Below are positions 17,731 through 27,900 of a stretch of 64,000 bases of DNA, piece after piece. The notes beneath the pieces are model-generated. The model saw only the letters and a list, made by a program, of their open reading frames with translations, had not been told where the DNA came from and did not search any database. A program made the position numbers and the translations under genes. Source of the stretch: Planctomycetaceae bacterium (GTDB lineage Bacteria; Planctomycetota; Planctomycetia; Pirellulales; Lacipirellulaceae); the NCBI GenBank assembly GCA_002702655.1, contig PABB01000029.1, forward strand, positions 1 through 64,000, in the 5' to 3' direction. The number at the start of each line of letters is the position of its first letter. Position 1 is the stretch's first letter.

Positions 17731-18180
17731 CTAGAGTCCAAGCTCGGCGAACTCCGCGTCCGTCATCGACTGGATGTTCCCAAGCTGAAAACCCACGTCA
17801 CGCCTGCCGTCGACTCCTTCGGCCTCGTACGCAATGACGCCGGTGGCCTTCTGTTGCGGCGTCGGTTGGTAGAGCACCACCAGCGGTTTGCCGTCGCGTT
17901 CGGACACCAACAACTCGTCCGCCGAACTGACGCCCGCGTGTTCCAGGACGCGGCTGCCGTTCTGGTTGATGTACTGCTTGAACTCCGCCTCGTCACGAGG
18001 CGGGTGCCCCAGGGTGCGTTGGGCCGAAACGAACATCCCTACGACAAGCCGCAGTCGCGACGTTTGTTGACGACGCGCTTGCGACGATGCCGACGACCCG
18101 GAGTTGCAGCCAATGTTCGCCACGCATCCGGCTAGGAGCACGACGACCAAACCGATCCGACCGAATTCTACGCGATTCAC
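17731..18180 (-). CDS. Small lipoprotein following a DUF1559 gene
   Basis: The 149-residue product has a hydrophobic N-terminus and a lipobox, VVLLAGC with Cys19, so it is a predicted lipoprotein. A second Cys follows at position 25. Its GTG start (18180-18178) shares the G of the preceding TAG stop (TAGTG), which implies translational coupling to the DUF1559 gene. The mature part contains GHPPRDEAEFKQYINQ and LLVSERDGKPLVVLYQ, a pattern seen in small planctomycete proteins next to DUF1559 genes. It has no known enzyme motif. A role in assembling or anchoring the pseudopilin-like partner is only a guess. Confidence 0.75.
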   Translation of the reverse strand: MNRVEFGRIGLVVVLLAGCVANIGCNSGSSASSQARRQQTSRLRLVVGMFVSAQRTLGHPPRDEAEFKQYINQNGSRVLEHAGVSSADELLVSERDGKPLVVLYQPTPQQKATGVIAYEAEGVDGRRDVGFQLGNIQSMTDAEFAELGL

Positions 18181-19265
18181 TACAACTCCAGATCAAGCGC
18201 TTCGCCGTCGCTGCGGTGGGCCAAATTGTTCAACATCTCGGGGGTGATATCAAAGCTGAGAAAATGAACCGATCCATCCGCAAAGCCGGTCACCGCCCCC
18301 GAACTGTGCGGAGAACCAAAGCGAAAACCAGCGTCCCGCGTATCTTCGCCTGGCTGATACTCTCGGTCCGATTCGAAGCTGCACACGGTCGAGCGCAGGG
18401 CGTCTGCGTCCCAGCCGCCCGTCCAACCCGCGTCATCGTGCCAATCGCCGATGTCGTAAAGCGATGGTGCAAGCCATTTCTCGCCCAGCACCATTGTATT
18501 GCTGGACCCGTCCTCGATCTGCTGGAAGGAGATTTTCGTATACCATCCCGTCACGGTCTGAGTTCCGCCCGAGACATACAGGTTGCTACGAACGATCACG
18601 CCATTGAAACCGACATAATCGCCATAGTTCCCGCCCTGGGCGTAACTGTGCACAGGCGGCGTGGCGGTGCCGCGGTAACCCCACAACGTTTCCTCCCCGC
18701 AGCCGCGCGGATCGAACTGCCCCGGCTGGTACCACGGCGCATCTCGTCCGGGCGGAAGACCGCGTTGCGCTTTCGACGGATAGGGGACGGCAGCGGCGTA
18801 ATCCATCAAGTAGGGGGAAACACCGGCGTCCCCCACGTTGATCCACTGCGTGGGACCGCGACGCGAAGGACAATTGAACATCGGAAACGGCGTTTCCGCC
18901 AACGCCGCCTGATTCTTCAGGTCAAACGCCGGCGTGCCTTCCAGGTAGGGCAAAATCTGAAATGTCCAGCCGAGTCCCTGCTTTTCCGGGCCGTAGGGTC
19001 GTCCGTTGGGCCCGGTCAGGTAATCCTGAATAAACGGCCAGGGAATGACGCCCCCACTGGGGAAGGCCTTGTACGAGCTCTCGTGATTGAGCATCGCGGT
19101 CATGATCTGCTTGACCTGATTGGTGCACTGCGTCCGCCGGGCCGCCTCGCGGGCAGCCTGAATGGCGGGCAGCAGCAGCGCCACCAGAACGCCAATGATG
19201 GCAATCACCACCAGCAATTCCACAAGCGTAAATCCTCGCTCACATCGCGTTCGATGCTGGCGCAT
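18180..19265 (-). CDS. DUF1559 protein with type IV pilin-like N-terminus
   Basis: The 361-residue product starts with a short charged leader and the prepilin cleavage site, ERGFTLVELLVVIAIIGVLVALLLPAIQAAREAARR. A prepilin peptidase would cut after the Gly and methylate the Phe. The C-terminal DUF1559 (SBP_bac_10) hallmark is present as HSSGAVTGFADGSVHFLSFDI. The family is greatly expanded in planctomycetes and its function is unknown; a pseudopilus- or surface-associated role is inferred from the N-terminus. ATG 19265 has GAGGAGT about 8 nt upstream and puts the cleavage site at the usual place, although the frame is open further upstream. The stop overlaps the start of a lipoprotein gene by one base. 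Confidence 0.93.
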   Translation of the reverse strand: MRQHRTRCERGFTLVELLVVIAIIGVLVALLLPAIQAAREAARRTQCTNQVKQIMTAMLNHESSYKAFPSGGVIPWPFIQDYLTGPNGRPYGPEKQGLGWTFQILPYLEGTPAFDLKNQAALAETPFPMFNCPSRRGPTQWINVGDAGVSPYLMDYAAAVPYPSKAQRGLPPGRDAPWYQPGQFDPRGCGEETLWGYRGTATPPVHSYAQGGNYGDYVGFNGVIVRSNLYVSGGTQTVTGWYTKISFQQIEDGSSNTMVLGEKWLAPSLYDIGDWHDDAGWTGGWDADALRSTVCSFESDREYQPGEDTRDAGFRFGSPHSSGAVTGFADGSVHFLSFDITPEMLNNLAHRSDGEALDLEL

Positions 19266-19416
19266 TGACTTGACTCCTCGAATCTTTAGCACTTCAGGTA
19301 AACAGTCCGTGTCCCGCGACGTCCCGCCCCCGCGACGCCCTCGCCCCGGCGGGGTCAGAGGGCGCTCCTGGGCGGTGCGAACGCAAGTATAGGTAACGAG
19401 TCCATCCCTCCCCGGG

Positions 19417-19437
19417 CCCCTCCCTTGGAGGGAGGGG
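19417..19437. repeat. GC-rich palindrome between the 19448-21250 gene and the DUF1559 gene
   Basis: CCCCTCCC (19417-19424) and GGGAGGGG (19430-19437) form a perfect 8-bp stem around TTGGA. It lies just after the stop of the minus-strand PEP-CTERM gene, with no T-run. It resembles the CCCTCCCTCCAAGGGAGGG type of dispersed intergenic palindrome met in many bacterial genomes. Only one copy was noticed here. Confidence 0.5.
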
Positions 19438-19447
19438 GAATGTAACG

Positions 19448-21250
19448 CTAAGCGACCAGTCGCTTGCGGGCCGCAAGGCCCGCGACAACGGCTCCGATCG
19501 CCAAGACGATGGCAGACGGTTCGGGCACGCCCGTGGCCGAGGCGACCGCGGTGGTCGAACCATACTGCGCTTGCCACTCGCCAACCAGGGCCGGGTTCGT
19601 CTGCTGGATCAGCAGGAAGTCGGCGCCGTCAACTTTGCCATCGTCGTTCAAGTCAACGTCAACCGGACCGACGGAATCGTCGAAGAATTCAATCGTGGCA
19701 ATCTGCATCGAGTTGGCGGTCTCGGCGTCTTTCAACGTCGGGAAAACCACCCGATACGAACTGTACGCTGTCGAGTTGGTGATGCTGACCAAATCGGCCT
19801 CGGTGAGCCGCTCTGTCGGCAGGGTCAAATCCCCGGAAGCAATCAGCGTCCAGTTCTCGGCATCGCCCTTGCTGTTGTCCTCGCTACTAATGGCGTCGTT
19901 CGTGCCGTAGATCTCGTAGCTGGCGGGATCGCGCTCTTCCGCGTCGTTGGCGGTTGTGATCTGGAAACCCGTGAGCACCTTCGATCCAGCGGCCGGCGTG
20001 ATGATGAAACCGCTGTTTTCTGCACCGAAGTTCAAGTACTTCGTTTCGCTGTTGAACCGCAGCGTTTCATCGATCGCCAGCACCGTATCGCCGGGGGACA
20101 GGATGTTCGCCCCCGTGCCATCGGTGGTGCTGAAGAATTCCGCTTCGGCGATTTGCATCAGCGTCGCATTCGGATCAGCAGCCAACGTCGGGAAAACCAT
20201 CTTGTAGGAGGTGTACGCGGTGCCGTTGGTGACGCCAACCACGGGCCCCAGCGTATTGCGTTCGGTCGGCAGAGCGACCGCCCCCGAGTCGATCAGCGTC
20301 CAACTCTCGCCGCCCATGCCAAAGCTGTTGTCGAGACTCTGGATCGCATCATTCGTGCCATACAGCGCCCACCCCGTGGGATCGCGACCGGCATCGTCGT
20401 TGGCCGTGGTAATGCGGAAGCTCTGTACGATCGACGAGCCCGATGCCGGCGTGACAATGAAACCGGAATCGTTGTCGCCGCCGTTGAGGTATTTGTTGAG
20501 CGTGCCGTCAACGACATTTCCCGGCCCTTCGGCCCCGGGGTAGCTGCTCTGCGACGGCAGCGTTGTGCTAGGACCGTTGCCGTCGAGAATCATCGCGGGG
20601 CTCTCGGCTCCCGGATAGCGGGAATCGGGCTGAGCGTATGCGAAGGCGATCGCCGAATCGAATTCGTCCCACACGCTAAAACCAGAACCGTCGGTGCTCT
20701 CGAAAAGGTTGACGTCGGCCACTTGCATCGAGTTGGCGGCGGCAACGTCTTTGACGGTCGGGAACAAGATGCGGTACGCCGAGTAGGACGTCGAATTGGC
20801 GAAGGAGTACACGGGACCGAGCGTTTCGCGCGTTTCCGGCAGATTGGCATCGCCCGAAGCGATCAACGTCCAGCTCTCGGCACTCCCGTCGCCGTTGTCA
20901 GTGGACGAGAGGAAGTCGTTCGTACCATACAGCTCCCAGTTCAGTGGGTCGCGTTCAACAGCGTCGTTGGCCGTGGTGAGTTGCAGACTTTGCACGGTCG
21001 TGGCGCCGATGAACGGCTCCACGATAAGGCCCGAGTTCACCTCGGCAAAGTTCAGGTACTTGGTGGTCGCAAGCGAATCCAGCGCGAACGCAGGTGCTTC
21101 CATGCTGGGATAGTTGCTCGGGAGAACGGGGTCATCGGTGTCGATCGCGATAATGAAATCGCTGGGACTCAGAAAAGGGGCCGCCTGCGTCTCAGCGACG
21201 ACCGCAAACAGGCACAACAGCGCGAGAACAGATGAGAGGCGAAACGTCAT
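19448..21250 (-). CDS. PEP-CTERM protein with three discoidin-like repeats and a dockerin-like segment
   Basis: The 600-residue exported protein has a signal peptide ending about AETQA (residue 23). Three repeats at about residues 60-185, 250-375 and 400-525 share TKYLNF or NKYLNG, then SGFIVTP, SFQITTANDA, ERDP, YGTNDAI, SWTLIASGD, LPTER and YSSYRVVFPT. The pattern resembles F5/8 type C (discoidin) carbohydrate- or surface-binding domains. A single dockerin-like calcium loop (DLNDDGKVDGADFLLIQQ) follows, then VPEPSAIVLA with a hydrophobic stretch and ARKRLVA. ATG 21250 was chosen so that the signal peptide is at the N-terminus. It is probably a secreted adhesin or matrix protein; an enzyme motif is absent. 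Confidence 0.85.
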   Translation of the reverse strand: MTFRLSSVLALLCLFAVVAETQAAPFLSPSDFIIAIDTDDPVLPSNYPSMEAPAFALDSLATTKYLNFAEVNSGLIVEPFIGATTVQSLQLTTANDAVERDPLNWELYGTNDFLSSTDNGDGSAESWTLIASGDANLPETRETLGPVYSFANSTSYSAYRILFPTVKDVAAANSMQVADVNLFESTDGSGFSVWDEFDSAIAFAYAQPDSRYPGAESPAMILDGNGPSTTLPSQSSYPGAEGPGNVVDGTLNKYLNGGDNDSGFIVTPASGSSIVQSFRITTANDDAGRDPTGWALYGTNDAIQSLDNSFGMGGESWTLIDSGAVALPTERNTLGPVVGVTNGTAYTSYKMVFPTLAADPNATLMQIAEAEFFSTTDGTGANILSPGDTVLAIDETLRFNSETKYLNFGAENSGFIITPAAGSKVLTGFQITTANDAEERDPASYEIYGTNDAISSEDNSKGDAENWTLIASGDLTLPTERLTEADLVSITNSTAYSSYRVVFPTLKDAETANSMQIATIEFFDDSVGPVDVDLNDDGKVDGADFLLIQQTNPALVGEWQAQYGSTTAVASATGVPEPSAIVLAIGAVVAGLAARKRLVA

Positions 21251-22250
21251 GGCAGTGCAGTCTCCCAGAGGTTGGTTTCCGAGCAGCGATTCTTGCCAAC
21301 GCGACCGGCAAGTCTCCCGATTCAATGGACAAATCGAGGGCCAACCGCTGCCAAACGGTATGAGCTAGCGAAAATGCAATTGGTGCGCAATCGTGAACAA
21401 TCTCAACGATTCAAATTATCCGGCGGCGCCCGTCAGTGCAACTGAATCCACTCTTTCTGCGGGAAATCGTCTGCGACCAGTCGGTCGAGGCGGCGCCGGT
21501 CACTGCCCCCGCTCGACCGACGCCGCTCTCCCGACTCGTTTGGAAACGCGCCGCAGGCGCGCCAAACACTCAAACGCACTGCGTCACAACACAAAATGCG
21601 CCGCGCAGGCGAAAAGTCACGCTTGTCTGTCTCTGTCCGGCAAGTCAGCCCGCGCCCCGACGAATCACGCTTCCAAGGGAGGGCTCGCCATGCGCCAGAT
21701 TCTCTGTTTCTAGACGAGCAGGAAGACCACGCGCTTCGCGAGCGGATCCCCGCCGCCGGCCAGCCGCCACGCTCCCCCGAACGGGAACCTGACTGCGGAG
21801 CGCCCGGGGGCTGACGCCGGCCCAAACGGACCGTTCGTAACCGCCAAGCGATCGGCAGCGGAGAATTTCTCCCTGTGACATAGAAATACCGGCGGGTTCA
21901 AGTTGGTTTCGAGCCATCCTCCATTTTTCTCAAGATTCCTTGCGCAAGCTCATCGTCGACGGCGAGGGAGGCAGTGCGCGTAAGGCTTGCTGAACGCCTC
22001 GGGTCGGCCCGCCCCGCACCCCCGCACGACAGATTGCCACATCGCTAGCGCGACACGCGGGGCGTCGGAAAGAGGTCGACATCTCATTTGGCCATTTTGC
22101 GGTTTTCGCCATGTCGGGCGTAATTGGCGAAACCTCGCCTGAAATTGCGGTATTATGAGTTCAGAAGGGAGAAATTCCTCGCAACGACGGACGGCAAACG
22201 GCGGCGGTCGAAGATTGTACAGACGTGCCTCGGGGCGCCAGGAAAGCAAT
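21251..22250. other. 1-kb region without a supported gene between divergent genes
   Basis: The frames here give only short, low-quality products without motifs or ribosome sites. The region must hold the promoters of the minus-strand PEP-CTERM gene and the plus-strand sigma factor gene. A GC-rich palindrome-like stretch, CCCGGGGGCTGACGCCGG, lies near 21804-21821 and recalls dispersed planctomycete intergenic repeats. No RNA gene was recognised. Confidence 0.5.
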
Positions 22251-22814
22251 ATGCCGCAGCACCCGCCCTGTCCCAGCAGCCCCGATCCGGAACATGGCGC
22301 CGGTCAGTTTTCTGTCGAGTTTGTCAGTCTGCTCACCGGCGCGCAACTCAGTCTATTTCGATATATTTGCGGCCTGGTCGGCGATCCGAACGAGGCCAAC
22401 AACATATTGCAGGAGACGAATCTGGTTCTATGGCGCAAGGCGGACGATTTCGAGCTCGACACGAGCTTTGACGCGTGGTCTCGATCGGTTGCCCTGTGGC
22501 AGGTCAGAGCTTGGCTGAGAGACCGGGGGCGAGATCGTCATGTGTTCAGCAGCGAGTTAGTGTCGCAACTCGCTCGACATCCGCTCGCCAGCGCGGACAT
22601 GGAACCGAATCGCCGAGCATTGCGCTCGTGCGTGCGGGAACTCGCCGACAGCGATCGGAGCCTGCTACGCCATCGGTACTGTTTGAACGAGACAATACGC
22701 GACATGGCCGAGCAATTGGAAAAAACGCCCAGCGCGATCAAGTCGGGATTATTTCGAATTCGCAAAGCACTGCGTCACTGTATCGAGAGAAGAAGAGCTG
22801 AAGGGCGCTCCTAA
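22251..22814 (+). CDS. ECF-type RNA polymerase sigma factor
   Basis: The 187-residue product has a sigma region 2 block (SLLTGAQLSLFRYICGLVGD, then EANNILQETNLVLWRKADDF) and a region 4 helix-turn-helix block (RYCLNETIRDMAEQLEKTPSAIKSGLFRIRKALRHCIERR). The NILQETNLVLWRK signature matches the planctomycete ECF group. ATG 22251 is chosen because AGGAAAG lies 4 nt before it; an ATG at 22155 would add a basic 32-residue extension. It probably drives its own gene and the following ones. The membrane protein 71 bp downstream is the likely anti-sigma factor, followed by the large lamin-tail/CotH surface protein. Confidence 0.9.
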   Translation: MPQHPPCPSSPDPEHGAGQFSVEFVSLLTGAQLSLFRYICGLVGDPNEANNILQETNLVLWRKADDFELDTSFDAWSRSVALWQVRAWLRDRGRDRHVFSSELVSQLARHPLASADMEPNRRALRSCVRELADSDRSLLRHRYCLNETIRDMAEQLEKTPSAIKSGLFRIRKALRHCIERRRAEGRS

Positions 22815-22885
22815 CGCACCGCGAGAATAGGGCGAGTCCAGGCAGCACGGAAGGACTCCCGTTCTAGAAGACCGGCATCAAACAT

Positions 22886-24478
22886 ATGACGACAAGGCAA
22901 GAAATACGAGAGTTGGAGTTGCTCCTCGCGCAATTCGTCGACGAGGGATCGCCGCCGGAATCGGTGAAGCGTCTTCACGAACTTCTGCTCGACAAGCCCG
23001 AATTGCAGGCCCTTTATTGGAAGTGGATCGACGTCCATGTCCTGTTGGGCGCCGAGGGGCCGGCATTGCTGGAGTCGTCGGGCGCGTGGGGAGCGCTGAC
23101 CGCGACGGTCGCCAGCCGACCGGAATTGACAACTGAGGAATCTGCGGCGGCGGTGCTGGTCGCGTCGGGGCAGTCGCGACGAGCGATCTGGAATCGGGCC
23201 CTCGCCTGGGCGTCGATCGCCGGCGCGATAGTCATCGCCGCGAGTTTCCTGCTCGGGCGCGCGTCGTCGCCCGACCCCACGGTGGCTCAGTCGACCGAGG
23301 AAAGAGCCGCCGATGCCGGCGGTTCAGCAGTGCCAAGGGGCGATGAGGATGCCGCCGAGATCGAGGGACCCTGGCGAATCCCGCAGATCACTCGTGTGAA
23401 GTGGACCGGACCGTATTTTGCGGACTCCATCGAGCACGATTTAGTCTCCGCCGAGGTGCGACCCGGCCGCGTCTCCCTGCAGCTTAGCAGCGGCGCCGCC
23501 GTAAGCGGCTATCTGCTGAAACTCGGCCCTGGCGAAGGCGTCGACATGGTCGTGACAGCAGAAGCGAGGTCAGAGAACAACGTTTCTGTCACGGAACTGG
23601 ATTCGACAGGCGCTCCCTTGCGACGAAGCGTGACATTCAACAACTTTAAGGACAGCGGAGGAATCGACGGGGCGCGCGGGACGGGCTTGCTGGGGACATG
23701 GTGCGCGTCGAACGACACTCGATCGCCTAAATACTACTTAATAACCGGCGGCCATCAGGTCGTGGATCCCGACGCCCTCAGTGATCTGGATGACGTTCGC
23801 TGGCGTATGAGCAGCATGGAGATCGTGCTCGAAGAGCCCGACGTGGTCATTCTCGGCTGGGACGATGGCGGAATTGAGTCATTCGGACTGGGGCAAGCCA
23901 TTGAAGCCGACCAGGATTTTGACGATGTGAGTGCGATTCTACGAATTGCCTCCCGCCATGAGCGAGTGGGTTCCGACGGTCGTGATCTCCGCGTTGTCGG
24001 CGCTGCCGCCGCAGTCCCCGGCCGACCGCGGACCGAGCAATCCCGTGCATATGATTTCACGATCCATCCTGGCGAGGTCGTGGGGATCGTAGCGACAAGC
24101 TCTGCGGGCGTGGCCAACAACCTGTACCTGGCCAACGCCACGACCGACGATCTGCTCTGGAGCACGGGCAGCGAATCGGCGCAGTTGGGGAATTTTGGCG
24201 GCGTGCTCGTCGAAAACCTAAGCGAGACCGCAATTGAGCTGTCTCTTTTCGGCGAACATCTGAACGATCGACAAATTGACCCGCCTCCGACCTGGATTTG
24301 CTCCATGGTCAAAGAACTTTACAAGCAGCGAGGCTGCACGATTGTTGGGTTCGAGGACCTTGGCGAGGACAACGACTTCAACGACGTGCGCGTGACGATG
24401 GTCCATTTTTCCAGAGGGCGCGACAAGTTAATCGATACGGAAACGCCCGCAGAGCCAAGCACAGCGGAGGCTCCGTAG
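22886..24478 (+). CDS. Membrane anti-sigma-like protein with a DUF4114-like C-terminus
   Basis: The 530-residue protein has a cytoplasmic helical N-terminus (residues 1-100: ELELLLAQFVDEGSPPESV, RLHELLLDKPELQALYWKWIDVH) like that of planctomycete anti-sigma partners. One membrane helix follows at about 106-124, then a large extracytoplasmic part. The outer part is not a standard FecR domain. Near residues 480-505 it reads GFEDLGEDNDFNDVRVTM, close to the FEDL..DNDFND motif of DUF4114 domains found in calcium-binding surface proteins. It follows the sigma gene by 71 bp. Inferred role: to hold the sigma factor at the membrane and release it on an outside signal. No known ligand can be named. 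Confidence 0.7.
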   Translation: MTTRQEIRELELLLAQFVDEGSPPESVKRLHELLLDKPELQALYWKWIDVHVLLGAEGPALLESSGAWGALTATVASRPELTTEESAAAVLVASGQSRRAIWNRALAWASIAGAIVIAASFLLGRASSPDPTVAQSTEERAADAGGSAVPRGDEDAAEIEGPWRIPQITRVKWTGPYFADSIEHDLVSAEVRPGRVSLQLSSGAAVSGYLLKLGPGEGVDMVVTAEARSENNVSVTELDSTGAPLRRSVTFNNFKDSGGIDGARGTGLLGTWCASNDTRSPKYYLITGGHQVVDPDALSDLDDVRWRMSSMEIVLEEPDVVILGWDDGGIESFGLGQAIEADQDFDDVSAILRIASRHERVGSDGRDLRVVGAAAAVPGRPRTEQSRAYDFTIHPGEVVGIVATSSAGVANNLYLANATTDDLLWSTGSESAQLGNFGGVLVENLSETAIELSLFGEHLNDRQIDPPPTWICSMVKELYKQRGCTIVGFEDLGEDNDFNDVRVTMVHFSRGRDKLIDTETPAEPSTAEAP

Positions 24479-24904
24479 CGACGTTCCATTTCCCCGCCTG
24501 ACACGCACGCAACTGGCTCGACCCGGCGTTGACGGGTTCTGTCCCAAACACAGCGCGGCGCCGCGAGCTTCCTTCCGCTTGACGCCGCGGCCTATTGGCT
24601 ATCGACATCGCCGCGTAGTTGTCGCGACTCCGCGTCGGCTCACTGCATTGGCGTGGTCACTCCTCACGATTGCCGAGACCGAACCTGTCGCTTGGCGTTG
24701 CGGTCAGGATCTCGCGCGAAATCTGAGTCGGCGAGTATGATGGAAGCTGTGGCGGACGAGTCGGCACAATAAACCAAGAGAGGTCGAGCAACCTTTCGCG
24801 TGCTCGTACCCTTCTCTGCCACGTGGATCGCGGTGCAGATCGATCACCTGCCGTTCCACGACTGCGGCCCCGCAACTGGACTTCTCATCTCGACTGGACC
24901 GATC
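24479..24904. other. 426-bp intergenic region, nothing recognised
   Basis: No gene, terminator with T-run or repeat was recognised between the anti-sigma-like gene and the lamin-tail/CotH gene. The frame of the downstream gene stays open to about 24800, but that extension carries no conserved start. Confidence 0.4.
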
Positions 24905-27900
24905 ATGCCGATTCGCCGCATCACAACTGGCCGTCGCGAACGTACTCATCGTCTGCAGTTCGAAACTCTGGAACCGCGCCACGTTCTCAGCGCCACGGTC
25001 ATGATCAGCGAGTTCATGGCTTCCAACAGCACGACGCTGCAGGACGGCGACGGAGAATCATCCGACTGGGTTGAGATCTACAATGCCACACCTAGCCAGG
25101 TCGATCTGGCAGGCTGGCATCTGACGGACGACGCCAACGAACCGACAAAGTGGGCATTCCCGTCGACGTCGCAAACCTTGCTTCAGCCTGGGGAGTATTT
25201 GGTTGTCTTTGCCTCTGGACAACTGACTGACAACTACGTTGATCCGGGCGGCAATTTGCACGCGAATTTCGCGTTGAGTTCCGACGGCGAGTTTCTTGCG
25301 CTCACCGACGCCGCGGGCAGCGTCGTCCATCAGTACTCGCCACAGTTCCCCTCGCAACGCAGCGACGTCTCCTACGGCATCAACGAGAACATCAATGTGT
25401 TGGAACTGATCGGGCCTGGCTCGCCGATGACTGCGTTGGCGCCGACGACAGGAGCCTTGGACGCGCCCAGCGCCGAGATTGCCCCGGCATGGACGCTGCC
25501 CGGATTCAATGACTCAGCTTGGCTGGCCGCCAACGGGCCCGCGCTGGGATACGACACGGGGGATGCGACTCCGCCGGATATTCCTAATGGAACGCTGCTG
25601 CCCGAAGGGCTGATCGGCGCCGACCTCACGGATCCCGAAGAAGATGGCACGATCAACGGCACGATCTTCGCGGGCGGTTTCCCTGGTTCGCCCGCAGGCG
25701 AAGAGCCCGACAAAGGACTCGACAACACGACGGCCACCAAGTGGCTCGCCTTTCAGCCGACGGGAACCTACTACGGCTTCCAGTTTTCCGGTGGCGAGCA
25801 GCAGGTCGTGGGCGCCTACACGATCACGTCGGCGAACGACGCCGAGGACCGCGATCCCTATTCGTGGACGTTGAGCGGCTCCAATGACGGCGTGAACTAC
25901 TCGGTGCTCGACACGCGCACGGCGCAAAATTTTGCGAGTCGATTCGAGACTCGACTGTATGAGTTTGCCAATACGACCGCCTACGAATACTACCGGTTCG
26001 ACCTGCAGACCGAGTATGGCGTGACGGGACAGAATCAGCCCGTCGCGATTCAGGTTGCAGAATTCGAACTGCTGCCGCCCACCGTCGTGAACTTCACATC
26101 GCTTTTGGACCTCGATGTCACGTCGCAGTGGCAGTCGACTCAAACCAGTCTCTATCAGCGACTGGAATTCGATGTTGCGGATCCTGCCGCCCTCAGTTCG
26201 CTGCAGTTGGAAATGCGGTACGACGACGGCTTTGTGGCATACCTCAACGGCGTGCGCGTCGCCTCTGCCGCGGCGCCGGCGCTGCCGAACTATCAGTCGC
26301 ACGCAACCGAGTTGCGCGAAGAATCGCTCGTGCTGCAACCGCAGGCGTTCAACCTCACGCCCTACCTCGATTCGCTGACGGCAGGGACCAACGTTTTAGC
26401 GATTCATGCGCTGAATATCTCGGACGGCAGTTCCGATCTGCTCTCGATTCCGCATCTGACGGCGATCGAGCGGATCGACGACACCATTGCCTTGGTCTAC
26501 ATGGACGCTCCCACGCCGGGCGGTCCCAACTCCGTCGGGTACGCGGGGCTCGTCGCCGATCCCACGCTGAGCGTTGCGCATGGGTTCTACTCGACGCCGT
26601 TTCAGCTCACGATTGCCAACACGACGCCAGGCGCGACCGTGTACTACACAACCGACGGCTCGGCGCCGACGCCTGAAGGGGGCATGGAGTATCAAGCGCC
26701 ACTTGCGATCTCATCGACGTCGACGATTCGCGCACAGGCTTTTCGCGAGGGCTATTTGCCGTCGCTACCAACGACGAGCAGCTACCTGTTCGTCAATGAC
26801 ATCGTGCGGCAAACCTACCAGAGCACGATCGCAGCGGGATTTCCCACGTCGTGGGGGCCGTACTCGCCGGACTACGGCCTCGACTCCGATCTGATTGGAC
26901 AATTTGACGCGGGCGGCAATCCGATTGGAGGCGATCTGTTCGGCGGCGCCTACGCGTCCACGATCAAGGACGACCTACAGGCAATACCCACGCTTTCGAT
27001 CGTCGCCGACATTGACGATCTCTTTGGGCCGACGGGCATCTATACCAACTCGGTCGCCAGCGGGTCGGCTTGGGAGCGTCCAGTCAGCGTCGAGTACATT
27101 GATCCCGCCACGGGCGAGGAGTTTCAGATCGACGCCGGACTTCGCATGCATGGCGGCGCCTTTCGAAACGATTCGCTCAGCAAAAAGCACTCGATGCGGC
27201 TCGTATTCCGGGGCATGTATCAAGGCAACACGAAGCTTGATTACCCGCTGTTTGGGGATGACGCTGCGACCTCTTTTGACACGCTTGTGCTGCGGATGGA
27301 CTCGAACGACGGATACGCCTGGAGCAGCGCTGGAACAAAAGCCCAGTACGCCCGCAACGCGTTTGCCAGCGACTCGCAATTGGCGCTGGGCCAGCCGTCG
27401 TCGCATCACGCCCGCGTGCATCTATACATCAACGGCGTGTACTGGGGCCTGTACACGCCCGTGGAACGGCCGGACGACTCGTTCGCCGCCACCTACTTCG
27501 GCGGCGACAAAGACAACTGGGACGCGATCAATACCGGCACGTCCAACAGCGGCGACCTGACAGCATGGAATACGCTGGCTGCCCTGTCGCAGAATGTCGC
27601 TTCAGCAAGCACCGAAAGCGCCAAGACGGCCGCCTACATGAGGGTGCTCGGCCTGAATCCTGACGGCACGAACAATCCCGCGTATGCAACATACTTGGAT
27701 GCCGAGAACTACATCGACTATCTCTTGGTGAACTTCTACGTCGGGAACTCCGATTGGCCGCACCGCAACTGGTGGGCGGTGCGCGATCGCAGCGACGAGA
27801 GCACCGGCTTCAAATTCATCACCTGGGATGCCGAAGCTTCGCTCGGCCTCGGCTTTGGCGACACAGGCGTTACCGTCAATCGAATCAACGTGTCTGACGG

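Noticed and set aside
19571-21235. 554-codon open frame on the plus strand
   Set aside because: Antisense to the triple-repeat PEP-CTERM gene; its own apparent repeats simply mirror the repeats of the real gene.
21645-21917. 90-codon frame on the minus strand in the 1-kb gap
   Set aside because: Low-complexity Arg/Gly/Ala product without domain, signal or ribosome site.
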